A stretch of 64,000 bases of DNA from Stomoxys calcitrans (lineage: Eukaryota > Arthropoda > Insecta > Diptera > Muscidae), in assembly GCF_963082655.1 (NCBI RefSeq), contig NC_081555.1:175807896-175871895 (forward strand), in the 5' to 3' direction. The notes under the pieces were generated by a model, which saw nothing but the letters and a program-made list of their open reading frames with translations, did not search any database and had not been told where the DNA came from. Below are positions 20,651 to 32,966 of this stretch, in pieces. Position numbers and translations under genes: made by a program. Each line of letters begins with the position of its first letter. Position 1 is the stretch's first letter.

Positions 20651-21339
20651 GTTCATATTTATTAGCTGAGCCATGAACCTATTCATATGATAACAGATGT
20701 TTCGACTTGTGGCTACTGTGGTATTAGAATATACTAAAAATTTTCAAAGTGTGTCTGTAACAGACTGTCACCAGATCGCTTATAAAGGAGTCCTAACTAT
20801 TTCAACATAACTAAAGCTATGTCAAAGTTATGGAAAAGTGCTGCTTTTATAAAGTGGTTTGTGTCTCCGCTAGTTGTAAGCTTTTCTAAGGAGTTAATCT
20901 GATTTTGTTTTTTTCAGATTTTCGGCTTCTGCTATATACATCGTTACACTCTAATATCCATTTGTATTGCCTTTCCAAGTGTTTCTCGCTTTTTTTGGCT
21001 TTTTATCCAATTAATGTGTCCAACTATCCACTGGTTTTTCTTGCCACTCCACTCCACACTTGAGTTGAAGAAATGATGCTGTTTATTTTTAAGAAATCTT
21101 TTGACAAACGTTGGCACATTGGCCAATAAGATAAATTGCCAAACTTAATGATGTTACAGCAGTTTTTGTTACTTTTTTGTAAATAATAGCTGAAAAGTGT
21201 GTTTTTCTATAGCAAAATAGTAATAAATGCTATAAAGCCAGACTGATTTTAATAATGGAAAATTCGATGATTAGTAGAAGAAAAACTATGAAAAAAGCAA
21301 AGCGCTAGTAAAGGATACTCTATAATTAATCCTCCTTGT
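20651..21339. other. Unassigned AT-rich DNA
   Basis: No gene or repeat family was recognised. Short minus-strand frames here have no domain signature. Confidence 0.45.
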
Positions 21340-21510
21340 CAGATTTGAATGGACGGATCTAGCCAGAATTGGCAGCAGAAATCGGGCTGAAAAACAACAA
21401 GGCTGTAGTAGCCGATGGATTACCTTCTGAACACTTTACCGTCGTACGGGTACAGGATAATCCGTCTGCTTATTCTACAACATTTCAGTTATTCACTAAT
21501 GTCACCAGCA
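21340..21510 (+). pseudogene. LINE RT fragment (fingers region)
   Basis: The plus strand encodes LKNNKAVVADGLPSEHF, resembling the NNKAAGADGLPAELF block at the start of R1/Jockey-type reverse transcriptases. It is related in kind to the triplicated NKAVGADGL segment at 27.2-28 kb. No flanking LINE sequence is evident. Confidence 0.6.
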
Positions 21511-23614
21511 TAGGTGAGGGGCTAACCATCGCATAAAATATTTTTCGATGTTTTACGGGGATTCTAGTCCTTTTTCCCCATTATTGGCGGGGATGGCAAA
21601 TTATGAATCATTTGGGGAAGTATTGAATTTAATTTGGGGTAGCTTCGCCACTAGCTAAGGATAGTCTAAACTCAATTGGGGAAATGATATGACATTCATT
21701 TTAATTCCTTCATCATTTCTTATTCTACATCTATTTCTTATGAATGGGGTTGTCTGCTCATTCATTATGGTCATCTGCCACCCCAGCGTTTGTTCCAAAT
21801 ATTCTTCGGCATTTATACAACGGTTCAAAATACCGTTTAATGCCAATTATTATTAGGAAAAAAAAGTCCTGCAAACGTGCCGTCAACTTAAGTCTCACAG
21901 TGTCATTTAATATTTTTTGCAAAAAAAAAAAAACGCAAAGCCCCCCAAGACAACAATCAACTAAAAGGGTTACCCATACCCCTGCTGCTGACAACGTTTG
22001 GCGTTATGGCATTTTCTTCAAGAAAATTCTTCGCTTTTTGTAAGGTTTCCTAGGCAACATGTAATGAACAGCTTTTTCTTGTTCTTGACACATCCTCCCT
22101 CAATTCATTTGCAATGATGTATGTGGTCTTTTCTTAAATCGATTGTTTTTGTAGGCTTAAAAAATCTTGAAGTGACCACTTTAGTCATACTCGTGGCAAA
22201 GCAAAAAGGGCGGTTAATAATTTGATTCCAACTTTTGTAGCAGGGAAAAAATATTGACATTAGTCAGACATTTGTTATTTACGCTGGTGTTCTATATGCT
22301 TCTCTCTAGTTGTAGTCAAAGTTTCAAGGAGTAGAGCATGAAAACATGCATGGAAAAATAATTATTTCTAGCATTGAGGTAGACAAAGTTGGTCTTAGAA
22401 ACAGAAGAAGCTACATTGGCTAAAAAGCAATTTAAAATGAACATCAAAAGACGGACGGACACATAGGGTTTGTTCCACACCACCACCGAGAGCATCAACA
22501 ACAGCAAAAAAAAAAACAACCTCATCATTATTTATGTGGGTGTCACGATTCTTATTTGCCAGCAGGCAAAGCAGAAGAACACAATGAACTAAAAGAAGAA
22601 GCAATAGAATGAGCGGTGTTACTTGAAAAGAACATCTTCAGAACATGGTTGTCGATGTATTATATGGCGGTTTTCGGAACACCAGAACACTACAACATCT
22701 TCCCTTGTATGTAAATTATTAAAATGTTGTATTACAAAAATATCATTAAAGACGACACAATGATGTATGTTGGCAGTTGTGTTTCTTGTTTTTTGTCTTT
22801 TTTTTTTCTTTGTTTTTAATTAAAAAATTGAAAATTGTTGTGAACAACTTCGAGGCAATTTTAACGGTTGGTTAAGTGTCAGACAAGCATGACTCTGGAA
22901 ATTAGCCTTAAATGGTTTGGAGTAGTGATTGGCTCATAAAAGTGATTACAACATGTCCCAACTCAATATTGTAGGCAAAATTGTTTTTTTTTTTTTGATT
23001 TTAAGGTACAAATTGCATGGTCAAGCTTTCAACCAAATGAGATGAGACTAGCAAAGGTTAATTATTTTAATTTAAATAAATTTTATTTTTCTTATAAACT
23101 GAAACTGAAATATAAGAAATCTAGTAAATAAATCAATTTCAAGTGGGTCGAGCTTATACTACTGCCGGGGCCAGCGCATAGTTGACGAACTGTGTATTAA
23201 AAGGTCAACTGCAAAAAATGTCTCCGACCTTGAGCGGAGAAGACTGAGAAAGTACTACAAAAAAGATATTCATACCCGTACATATCCAACAATTCTCACG
23301 AATTGGCTTTCTGACTGATTCCTTCTAGCAAACCTCCAGGGCGCTTGAAGAATTCTCTTTGCCTCGTAAACATTGAACTGGTAATGGAAGTTCTGTCGGC
23401 ACAATATGCAGTTTAAAGCTTGATCTAGCTCCGCACATAAGAACTTGCAAGGTCTTATGAAAGTTCTTGATAGGATCTCATTGTATGAAAAGGGAAACTA
23501 GGATTTGTTATAGTCCTAAATTTGCGAAGGGGAAGCAATCCATGGACAAGGAGTGGTCCTGGATAGCTACTGGTACGTAAACCCCAATGTAGCACGGGGT
23601 CTACAAAGAGAGCA
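21511..23614. other. Unassigned DNA, no gene seen
   Basis: This is AT-rich with homopolymer runs (22501-22515 A, 22800 T, 22985 T). 23140-23614 is less AT-rich and may be decayed transposon coding, but I could not assign it. The last ~25 bp (TTTTTATACCCACCACCATTGG, from 23617) are a DINE head cut by a SINE. Confidence 0.45.
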
Positions 23615-23647
23615 ACCAAATTTTTATACCCACCACCATTGGAATGG

Positions 23648-23950
23648 AGGCCACCGTAGCGCAGAGGTTAGCATGTTAGCCTATGACGCTGAGTGCCTAG
23701 GTTCGAATCCTGGCGAGACCATCAGGAAAAATTTTCAGCAATGGGTTTCCCCTCCTAATGCCGGCAACATTAGTGAGGTACTATGCCATATAAAACTTCT
23801 TTCCAAAGAGGTGTCGCACTGCGGCACGCCGTTCGAACTCGGCTATAAAAAGGAGGCTCCGTATCATTGTGCATAAATTTGAATCGGACTTCACTCATTG
23901 ATATGTGAGAAGTTTGCCCCTGTTCTTTAATGAAATGTCCATGGGCAATC
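23648..23950 (+). repeat. tRNA-derived SINE, best complete copy
   Basis: The tRNA-like head begins GGCCACCGTAGCGCAGAGG, with A box TAGCGCAGAGGTTAGCATG at about 23656-23674 and B box GGTTCGAATCC at 23700-23710. A non-tRNA body of ~230 bp follows, and the tail is AATGTCCATGGGCAA. No intact cloverleaf or anticodon stem is evident, so it is a SINE rather than a tRNA gene. It interrupts a DINE head on its left. Confidence 0.9.
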
Positions 23951-23954
23951 TTCC

Positions 23955-24600
23955 TTAATCTAAAGCCCTCAGATGTATCCTTCATGGAGCTGCAGAATTC
24001 CACCTCGGATATGTTTTGAGTCTTTTTAGTTTCTTAGCTCAGCTTATCGGCGTCCCAATCGTGTGATTCCTTTGTGGTTTTCGCCCTGTTAACGAGCTTT
24101 TTCTGGGACCAACCAGTTCTGGGGTCCACCATGACGGTCGCTGTTTGCCCCTTGATTTGGCAATAGAAAATGATGGCACAAGTCGTTCAGGGCCTTTATG
24201 ATCCGCTTGATCAATATGTCTATATCCTCCGCAGTTTCCACTTCCCTTTCAGGTATCGTGCAGAATGTGTGCCGAAATTTATCCTAATCCGCAGCCGAGG
24301 GAGCACTGCTGCAGTATTTTCTCTAAGACTGAAGATAATATAACGATGATCAGAAAAGCTTTGGTCATACAACACTTCTCAGTCACATGTTTTCCGATGA
24401 TGATGCAAAGGTAACATCTAGCATCTCCTGCCTGTTACTGGTAATAAAGATCTGTTTATTCCCTTTATTGCAAGCAGCTAGCATCTTTCGTTGATATCAG
24501 AACTTCCTCATATTTGCTGATGTGCAATAGCACCACTTCCAACACCGAGGCTCTTCTTCCCTGCAGAAGTTTGATTTGGTTTCCATGTTAACTTTTAAGG
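23955..24600 (-). pseudogene. LINE endonuclease-domain fragment
   Basis: The minus strand encodes AACNKGNKQIFITSNRQEML followed by DVTFAS. FSDH-like and LRENTAAVLPRLR-like remnants follow, then ETAEDIDILIKRIIKALND and a WWTPELV-like segment. These are features of the apurinic-type endonuclease and linker before RT in LOA/R1-like LINEs. The minus frame EFCSSMKDTSEGFRLRK at about 24003-23955 is the end. Frameshifts are frequent. Confidence 0.78.
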
Positions 24601-25290
24601 TAATTTCGAATATATGGCACGATTTAAGGCCCATTTCCCTCTAGGACTCATAGTTTAGGAGATACAACCATTTTTAAGTAAGTTTTCAAAGTGAAAATTC
24701 GATTTTTAATGGAATTTCGACGAAATTTTGAACTTTTTACCGAGTCATGAATTAAGATCCATTTTCCTCTTAGAAGTATAGTTAAGGAGATACAGCCATT
24801 TTAAAGTTTTTAAAGTGAAAATTAGATTTTTGATGGATTTTCGACGAAATTTTGACTTTTTTGATGGTGAAAACTAAATTTTGCGGATTTTCAACGATAA
24901 AGCCCATTTTCCTCTAAGACACATAGTTTAAGAGATATACAGCCCTTTCAAAGTTTTCAAAGTGAAAATTCGATTTTTTTGATGAAGTCACGAATCAAGG
25001 CCCATTTCCCTCTAGGACGCATAGTTTAGGAGCTACAGCCATTTGAAAGTTTTCAAAGTGAAAATTCGATTTTTGATGGATTTTCGACGAAATTTTGACA
25101 AAATTTTATGGAGTCGCGAATTAAAGTTCATTTTCCTCTAGGTCGCTTTGCTTAGAAGATACAACCAATTTAAAGTTTTCATGGCGAAAATTCGATTTTC
25201 GATGGATTCTCGTCGAAATTTTGAATTTTTTTTTGATGGTATCACGAATTTTAGCCCATTTCCCTCTAGGACACATAGTTTAAGAGATTG
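24601..25290. repeat. Tandem array, ~100-150 bp units (5-6 copies)
   Basis: Units repeat AAGGCCCATTTCCCTCTAGG, CATAGTTTAGGAGATACAGC, AAAGTTTTCAAAGTGAAAAT and TCGATTTTTGATGG / TTTTCGACGAAATTTTGA. Unit marks are near 24626, 24754, 24899, 24997, 25124 and 25253. The array has no coding potential and may be the core of a non-autonomous element. Confidence 0.8.
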
Positions 25291-25690
25291 GCTGTATATC
25301 GATGGACCGATATATTACGGGTGTAACTGGGCGAATTTTCCTGTCGTAATTAGAATTTCTGCCAAATCGCATAATAATTTAGGTCTGAAGCGGCCCAAGA
25401 AGTCAGGAAGTGGTATTGGTCAATCTTTTTTTTATCTTTTGTTGAGCGCCATATCCAAAAAGAATCGATTTTCAATCCCCATTTTGCAATAAGAATCATC
25501 TGAGCAAAATTTTAAGAGTCGGGCTTTATTCTTTCGAATGCTATCGTGATTTTTGAAAGATGAAAGAACGGAGCTGGCTTGATTGACTGAATATTCATAC
25601 TTCATAGGAATGCAGTTCAAATTTCGAGGCGCTACAAATGGAATGTCTACATTAGTATACCTCCATGCTGTGGTGGAGTGATAAAACAAT
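25291..25690 (-). repeat. Decayed DINE-1-like sequence
   Basis: CTGTATATCGATGGACCGATAT, TCTGCCAAATCGCATAATAA and a minus head (GTGATTTTTGAAAG, TAGTATACCTCCATGCTGTGG) suggest an old minus copy. Confidence 0.5.
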
Positions 25691-27000
25691 GAGTACTCCA
25701 TATTTACATGACCCAGTCACTTGTTTAGCCTTCCTATACAATCAGCAAATGCTGAATCTCAAATTCGTCGCAATTGCATGACTACGTCATTCCATTGTCA
25801 TTTTATTGAAATTGTTTTCTATTTATTTTTCTTTTGGTATATACGAACAAAAAAAGTTGTTGCTATTTTTGTAGCAGTGTAATTGTTGTTAAACATTTAA
25901 GCTATTGAGTCGATAAACGGTGTGGAAATCACTTTCGGGTGGGTAGTCTCCTTAGATCAGTGGGTTGGAACAAGCCAATGAGTAAAAATTTGTTCGACAC
26001 TGTCATCTATAAAAATATTCTCGTATTGGCAGGTGTGAATTTGCGTTTTTTTTTGCGATTGGATTTTAATTTTTTTTTCTTTTTGCATACCATTGAACGA
26101 ACATGGCAAATTCATTTAGGGGGAGGAGTATCAGGCAACAGATAATAATTGTTGGTGTAGCTATATGAGTTTTTTTTTTTTTGTTAATTTGTTTACTGGC
26201 ACTGTTTGTTGTGCACACATTGAGCCAAAGAATGCAAAAATTCTAAACGACTTGACAAGGTGGAAGGTGGTATTTTGACTCGTTCATAAAATGTGTATTT
26301 TTATGATTCTTTGGTATTTTACTGCCTTATGAATTACAGCTGAGTTTGAGAATGAGAATGACTTGCTTGCCGACTTGTCTGTCTTCTCGGTATATGTCTT
26401 GTCTTGGGCATGTATGTATGTCGATTCTCACTGGGGTACTGTTTTCAATTTTTGTTTTTATATGTATGCCGGTGTATGTGGGTCAAGTATTATTGAAATA
26501 TTTTTAGGGCTATTGACAAAAGTAATTAGCGTATAAGTGTTGCTTGTATTCATTCATTCTGTTGATTTGTTGGAATTATTTGAGAAAGATAAGGGGGTAA
26601 TTTTTTCCTTATTTTTTTCGTTGTAGACATTTGAGATTTGCTGTCAATTAGGTTGGTGTTGCGGTGTGACCTAGACGTATATAATAAAATGAGCACAATT
26701 TTTATTTCAATTACCATGGGAAATAAAATTTCTGATAAAATATAATGAAGGAAACATAACTTGTGTAGTTTTTTTTTTTGTAGAAAATATTATTTAGAAG
26801 GTCTTAGCCATTGGTAAAAACTTGCTAAGTATGGCTGGTTCGAACCTTGAAATCACCATTGATTTCGGCAAACATTTGTACATTATATTCTAAATTTAAA
26901 TAAGGATTTGAAAAAAAAAACAAATTTGTAGTTGGATAATTCTTCGGGTGGATGTAGTAGATTTGAACATTATATGCCAACTATCCTATCCTAACGAGTA
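25691..27000. other. AT-rich DNA without recognised genes
   Basis: There are many T-runs. No domain or repeat family was identified. It could be intron or intergenic. Confidence 0.45.
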
Positions 27001-27204
27001 AAAAGTCGAACTTCTACGGGCTCAATATCAAAAATTTATGATGACCCCAAATATGAACGGATTTTCAATTATCGATGACCTTCTTCAATATTGAGCACTC
27101 GTAACTGTCCAAAATTGCAAGCTGATTGCCCCATCATTACTTATGATTTTGGGTTTTTCCTCAGATGGACTCACGAAAGTACTCCTGAATTAAAAAATTT
27201 ACTG

Positions 27205-27975
27205 ATTAAACTAACAGCACAACATCCAGTATGAAGAACATTAAAATCTGGAGAGAACCAATAAAAGTCGTAGTGTAACAAAAACAAAGTCCAAATAGCA
27301 GTAACCCAGAAATAGCAGAATAACAAGGCAGTAGGAGCCGATGGCCTGTCAGCTACGTTTTTTAAGAACGGACAGTGATAAGGCATATGGATGGTCTGGT
27401 TTGTATATTCCGATTAGTAGAGAATCAGTGCCCCATGGATCCTTCAAGTGCAGGATTTAGTGAGTGGGACGAGTATTTACCGAAGAAAAAAACAGCACAC
27501 CATCCAGCATGAAGAACATTAAAATCTGGAGAGAACCAATAAAAGCAGTAGTGCAACAAAAACAAAGTCCAAATAGCAGTAACCCGGAAATAGCAGAATA
27601 ACAAGGCAGTAGGAACCGATGGCCTGTCAGCTAAGCTTTTTAAGACCGGACGGCGATAAGGCATATGCATTGTCTGGTTTGTATAGTCCGATTAGCACAA
27701 CATTCAGTATGAAGAACATTAAAATCTGGAGAGAACCAATAAAAGCGGTAGTGTAATAAAAACAAAGTCCTTTTTGGACTTGGTTATTTTCAGTAATCCG
27801 TAAATAGGAGAATAACAAGGCAGTAGGAGCCGATGACCTGTCAACTACGCTTTTTTAAGACAGGACGGCGATAAGGCATATGTATGGTCTGGTTTGTATA
27901 GTCCGATTAGTAGAGACTGAGTGCCCCATGGATCCTTCAAGTGCAGGATTTAGTGAGCGGGACGAGTACCAAATA
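27205..27975 (+). repeat. Three direct copies of a LINE RT segment
   Basis: CAGTATGAAGAACATTAAAATC...AACAAGGCAGTAGGAGCCGA...TATGGTCTGGTTTGTATA occurs at about 27212, 27493 and 27693 (offsets about 280 and 200). Copy 2 lacks the last ~80 bp and copy 3 has a ~20-bp insertion. The segment encodes NKAVGADGL, the RT finger motif, so this is duplicated transposon coding. The minus-strand frames over it are shadows. Confidence 0.85.
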
Positions 27976-28800
27976 TGCCCTTGAAATATTTGTCGAATTC
28001 TAAGGCGCTTTACATTGCCTTTAAAGGCGAAGTTTATTCACGAGTTTTGGCAAAATAGGTTGTGGGGAATTTTCCTTTTGGCGCAGTTACTTAAGTAATT
28101 GAAGAGCTAATGTGTGTGAATGTTGAGCAAGGTTGTCCTTAGGCATCCATCTGTGTTCCCGATATAAATGGAGAACCTCATGATGTAATTGAAAAGCTTA
28201 TGTGGCTAATGCTTGCAATTCGGTTTGGAAGGCTGTCATCAGGCATCCATCTGTGCTCCATACATATGGAACCACATGATGAATCCACAACTGCGGAGTT
28301 TGGCTGAGTTATTTAGGATCAGTGCATATGCGTATGACCCGCTTATGCTAGTTGAAAAGGATATCACATTTAAGGGCGATGGTTTTGATGTTGACGTTGC
28401 GGAGGACGAAACCGTGACAATGTTTCTCATCGGTACATTGTCTAGGAATCCTTCACCTACGATTCGATGTTCAAGACTTTTGTATTGATGTTCAAGACAT
28501 GGTTCTAGCGGAGGAGAAAAACGATGACATTATTGCTCTAAAGCATATTATCACCAAATCGTATACCCAGAATTTTGAGTGGCAGGGCAAATATCAGGAA
28601 CATAGAGTTCATAAAAAATCTATAAGCGATTATATCAGAGGGGATGGGTCTAATTGGATCTGGCGATGAAGAGAATGACCGGAGTACCAGGAATGTTAAA
28701 TCGCAGAAGTGATTGGGGTCTGGGGGAGAAGTGATTGTGCCTAAGTCGTGCCATATATGGTGGTTTAATTGTTGCTTGAGCAACTTGTAGATCATCCGTG
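27976..28800 (+). pseudogene. R1/LOA-like LINE RT fragment with local duplication
   Basis: GCHQASICAPYIWNHMMNPQ (about 28230-28290) followed by FRISAYAYDPLMLVE (YADD-type motif, reads YAYD) is a reverse-transcriptase palm. An 84-bp upstream copy (near 28095-28178) repeats the GCPxASIC block as EQGCP*ASICV. Stops and frameshifts occur. Confidence 0.8.
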
Positions 28801-29500
28801 TGGTATGGAATAGTCCCGACTTTCTGGGAAGGAAAAAGTGTACTTTTTGTCGGAGGATGGATGTGCGGGAACGCTGTGTGCAGAACTGTACCTAAAGATG
28901 TACTACAGGTTTTGCTTGGCGGGAGCTACATGCCTGCTATGTACAGAGTGAAAATGGAAATTGTAAAAGTTCTTGAGGATTGGCTCACTGCTTTTGATCT
29001 AGAGAATGGAGGTGATTCAAACGATTGTTGGGAGCGTCTTGTACCTCCCAGATTTTGGCTTTAGTCTAAGTCTGCCTGAGGGAGACCCGAGGATGGGTGG
29101 CATGTACTGACAGAATTCCCGTACTATGTGGACATTAAAGATCTAAGCGCAATGGGGAATAGCAAGGGGTTGTGCGATTTAAGTAGGCCCTTGAAGACGA
29201 AACGACTGTTGCAATGCTGACCACCTTTCATGCGAAGTATTTGCTAGTAAAAGCAAGAGGCTTAGTGGAGGATAAATACACGCTGTTTATACATGACGAG
29301 CTTTTGCTTAGCTGGTGCGACCGAGTGATGTGGATCTACGCATTCCTGTTTAGTGTTTTGTATGTCGGTGGTGCTTGTGTATGTGACTGTTTGGGTATAC
29401 TTTGTATGCTGCTGAGAGCGACTTCTTTCTTCTCTTGGATGACAAGACCTGGAAGATTTGGAGTCCACATGGTTTTAGTTTTTTGGCTATGAGGTTCGAC
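28801..29500 (+). pseudogene. Possible C-terminal part of the same LINE
   Basis: Open stretches such as DVLQVLLGGSYMPAMYRVK resemble the post-RT region of R1-type LINEs (VLxGxPPMDLxxR). The match is weak and no zinc knuckle was found. It is placed here mainly by colinearity with 27976-28800. Confidence 0.4.
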
Positions 29501-30059
29501 CGGAGAATTTAATCTGGTGCCACGGTTGTCCAGAACACCTGGGACTCCGGTTAAGTCTTAAAATAATTGGAGCAAAGTGGAATTACTACGACTCAATTAA
29601 ACATTAGGACAAAAAGCAACCGCTTATAGGCCACCCTTTATTTGAAGATCCATAGAATTTGGTATTGATGCAGAACTAGTTAGACTCACACAATGACAAT
29701 GACCTTTTTCGGCACTTGATTACCAGTAACTCGAAAGGTACCGTAAGTCCAAAACTTCGATGGGAATATCAAAGGAGAAAGATATGTAGAAATTTGTTTC
29801 TAGGTTTTTGAAAAAGAAAGGCCAAAAGACCTGAAACGCAAATTTTTTTTTTCGATTTTTCCGAACATTTTCACATAATGTAGAGTTTGGCTCCTTGGAG
29901 ACCCTACCCTTCAACCGAATCTTCACAAAACGACAGGGCTCGAAGATTTCGGAGTAAAAGTTTGTTTGCGATCTTATGGTAACCAAAACCAAGAATCTGG
30001 TAAAATAAAGAGGGGAACGCCCCACTCAAAAAAAAAAACGAACCAAAACGGGCTTATAG
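29501..30059. other. Unassigned DNA
   Basis: No recognisable coding or repeat. The minus-strand frame at 29720-30025 has no domain signature. Confidence 0.4.
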
Positions 30060-30250
30060 ACCGATTTGAACAATATGGGTCTCAAATAAAAGAGTTCTGG
30101 GAATGGAGTACGTGATTGATTTAAAAAACGAGACTTAAATGCACTCTTCCAAACCCCCTCTACACGGCGGATATCAATCTTTGGGAGTAGAGTACGTATT
30201 TGATATAATTATACAATAGTTGGGATCAAGTGTCTCACAAACCAATTTTT
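30060..30250 (+). repeat. Fragment of the Helitron internal repeat
   Basis: CAATATGGGTCTCAAATAAAAG, GGAGTACGTGATTGATTT and GGGAGTAGAGTACGTATTTG match units at 6705-8290. Confidence 0.65.
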
Positions 30251-30296
30251 TGCCAAAATCTTTGACAGTGGAATTATATGAATCATTTCTTCATTT

Positions 30297-30574
30297 GCAA
30301 ATTGCACATTTTGCCCATGCACATTCAACTAAGGAACAGTGGCAAACTTCTCACATATCAAGGAATGAAGTCTGATTCAAGTTTAAGCTCAATGATAAGG
30401 GGCCTCTTTTGAGGAAAGTTTTTACATGGCATAGTATCTCACATATGTTGCCAGCATTGGAAGGGGGAAAACCATCGCTGAAAATTTTTTATGATTGTGT
30501 CGCCAGGATTCGAACCCAGGCGTTCAGCGTCATAGGCGGACATGCAAACCTCTACGCTACGGTGACCTCCTTTT
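30297..30574 (-). repeat. tRNA-derived SINE, minus orientation
   Basis: It is complete from the head (GGAGGTCACCGTAGCGTAGAGG reversed) to the tail. A short direct repeat TTCATTT at 30290-30296 and 30575-30581 may be its target duplication, but it is low complexity. Body deletion around the GCCGTTCGG region. Confidence 0.82.
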
Positions 30575-30576
30575 TT

Positions 30577-31920
30577 CATTTAGTCATTCCGTTTGCAACA
30601 CATTGAAATATATATTTCTTACCCTACAAAATACCAATATTTATAATCGTCGTAAAATTCTAAGACAATTTAACGATGTTCGTGTGTCTGACCGTGTGGA
30701 GGCCACCTTGCGTAGAGGTTAGCATGTCCGCTTATGACGCCGAACGCCATATCCAGGCGTGAACATCAGAAAAATGTCCAGCGGTGGTTATCTCCTTACT
30801 AATGCTCGCTGCATTTGTGAGGTTTCCTGCCATATTAAATCTTCTCTACCAAGTGGTGTAACTATGCAAAACACCGTTCGGGCTCGGCACAAAAAAAGAG
30901 GCCTCTTATCGATGAACTTAAATTTTAATGGGTCTGCACTTATTGATATGAGAGAAGTATCCCATGTTCTTTAATGAAATGTTCATGGGAAATTTGGTAG
31001 CAGTAGTGTATCTGTCCGTCCGTCCCCCATTGAGATATTTTGAGATATTTAGCTGAAATTTATCATAGATCTGTATTTCTTCCATACGTGGGTTAAGTTC
31101 TTGAATGGGCCAAATCGGACTATATTTACGCTATCGAAGTGTGGTCTAAAGTCAATAGAGTGCCCATTTATTGTCCGATTACCAAGAAATTTTGAACAGT
31201 GAGTTGCACTAGGCCACCAAATGGGCCACATTAGACCATATACAGATACAGCTGCCATATAGACTGATCTGACGATTATGGTCTTTAGCCCACAAAAGCC
31301 GATTTCGATGAAATTTGAAACTATGAGTTGCACAACGCCTCCCAGCTTCCGAATCGAATATGGTCCACAAAAAATTTTATTTAGAAATAGCTGCCATATA
31401 GACCGATATGCCGATTTACGGTCCTAAGCCCTTAACAGGAGTATTTATTACTCGATTTTGCTAAAATTTGGAACAGTAAGCCTCCCGACATCAGAACCGT
31501 ATATGATCCAAATCAGACCATATTTGGACATATTGTAGCTGCCCTAGAAACCGACCTGGCCCTTTAAGATTCTAATCCCACGACAATCTCATTTATGATG
31601 GGATTTTGCCTTAATTTGGAACAGTGAGTTGCACGAAGTCTCTCGATATACGAACCGAGTATGGTCTATGTATGACCATATATGATATAACTGCCATATC
31701 GACTGATCTTCCAATTAATGGTTCTAAGCCCATGCAAGGCGCATATATTATTTGATTTCGCTTAAGTTTCAAACTGTGATTTGTATAAGGTTTCTTCGGT
31801 ATCGAAACTAAATATGATGTAAATCGTCTTACATTTGGATATAGTGGAGATATAGTAAAGTATTCATGCTGGTGAGTATAAAATGTTTAGCACGGCCGAA
31901 CTAAATACGCTTTAACTGCT
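30577..31920 (+). repeat. DINE-1-like element interrupted by a SINE
   Basis: The head (AGTCATTCCGTTTGCAACAC, ACGATGTTCGTGTGTCTGACC) is at 30582-30697. The SINE occupies 30701-30995. The element then resumes at CTGTCCGTCCGTCC (31012) with GAGATATTTAGCTGAAATTT. ~150-bp units follow, and the tail is GCACGGCCGAACTAAATACG...TTAACTGC. Confidence 0.82.
30701..30995 (+). repeat. tRNA-derived SINE inserted in a DINE microsatellite
   Basis: It begins GGCCACCTTGCGTAGAGG and ends AATGTTCATGGGAAATTT. It is inverted relative to the SINE at 30297-30574 with only ~126 bp between. The B box is damaged (CCATATCCAGGCG). Confidence 0.85.
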
Positions 31921-32966
31921 TTATTGTTTTACCTTAAAAAATTGTCCATGTTAACCGTAGGCTTACTCATTGCAAACCTAAACTCGATATTTATAAAATC
32001 GACCAAAACTAATTTCCTATGCCAAACAACATTTGTCAAGTAATAAATGGCCCCTTGACAATTACATATGGAGCACACATAAAACTGAAATCCAATAAAA
32101 CTACAGCTGAAAAGACAAAATTGATGAAACAATTTTCGATTGTTTGGTTATTTCAAAAGTGTTTTGAAGTTTTTTTTTTTTTTTTGTTACTATTTTTTTT
32201 TTTTCTATAACTACTGGCTACTCTTTTTCAGGAGGGGGTTGCGTCTTCTATTTCTAATTCAAATAAAAAAAGCCGCTAGACCAACTTCCGGTTCATGAAG
32301 TGTGAATGTACGTTAAGTGAGTGATTGCTTGGTTGGTTTATCCGCTCGCTGGTTGAGTCTAAAATTATTCGTGCTTACATTTTGTTGTTTTCAAGCTATT
32401 TGGAAAAAAAAAACTCTACGCACGCATGCGCAGAGTTAAATTCACGTTTTTCGTCTATTTGGTTAGCTTGTTGGCTTCAATTGCGTTGCGCTTTGTTGCC
32501 GTTGTTGTAAAGGCCTGGTTAATAAGTTTAATGCCAATGTTAATTGTGGCCTTATAATTTTATCAAAAAAAAAAAAAAAAGAAGAGATAGAGGGTAAAAA
32601 GAAAAAGGCGCACATAGAGAGAAAAAATTGAAGGCAACAACAACAACGGCTACTGACAAACGAGTATTCAAAGAGTTAAATAGTCAACATGATGGACGGA
32701 CACTTGATGTAATGATCAAAAGCAATGCACGCAAAGACATACAGCATGGGTAATGGGGACTTTGTTGCTTCTCTTTTCGAAACATTTCTATTTGTTTACC
32801 AAAGTCATCATTCATTGGCTAATCCTCCTCCTCCTTTTCTACTATGGTATATCGGTCTATACACTGTAAAAGAGAAGCAAAGTCAAACTGTTATTGATAA
32901 ACAAATATTTTTGAGTCCTTTACCATATGAAGGGGGGCATTCAAATTCGTAATTTCGTCTGTTATA
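31921..32966. other. AT-rich DNA with long homopolymers
   Basis: T-runs at 32170-32185 and 32191-32204 and A-runs at 32566-32580. No gene or repeat family was identified. Confidence 0.45.

Noticed and set aside
23656..23715. tRNA gene suggested by A and B boxes
   Set aside because: No complete cloverleaf or anticodon stem follows. The sequence recurs with a constant 230-bp non-tRNA body, so it is a SINE head. The same applies to the heads at 30701, 33684 (minus) and 41769 (minus).
27171..27818. Three similar minus-strand frames (LLFCYFWVTAIWTLFLLHY)
   Set aside because: They are antisense to the triplicated LINE segment, whose plus strand encodes the RT motif NKAVGADGL. The similarity of the three just reflects the DNA repeat.
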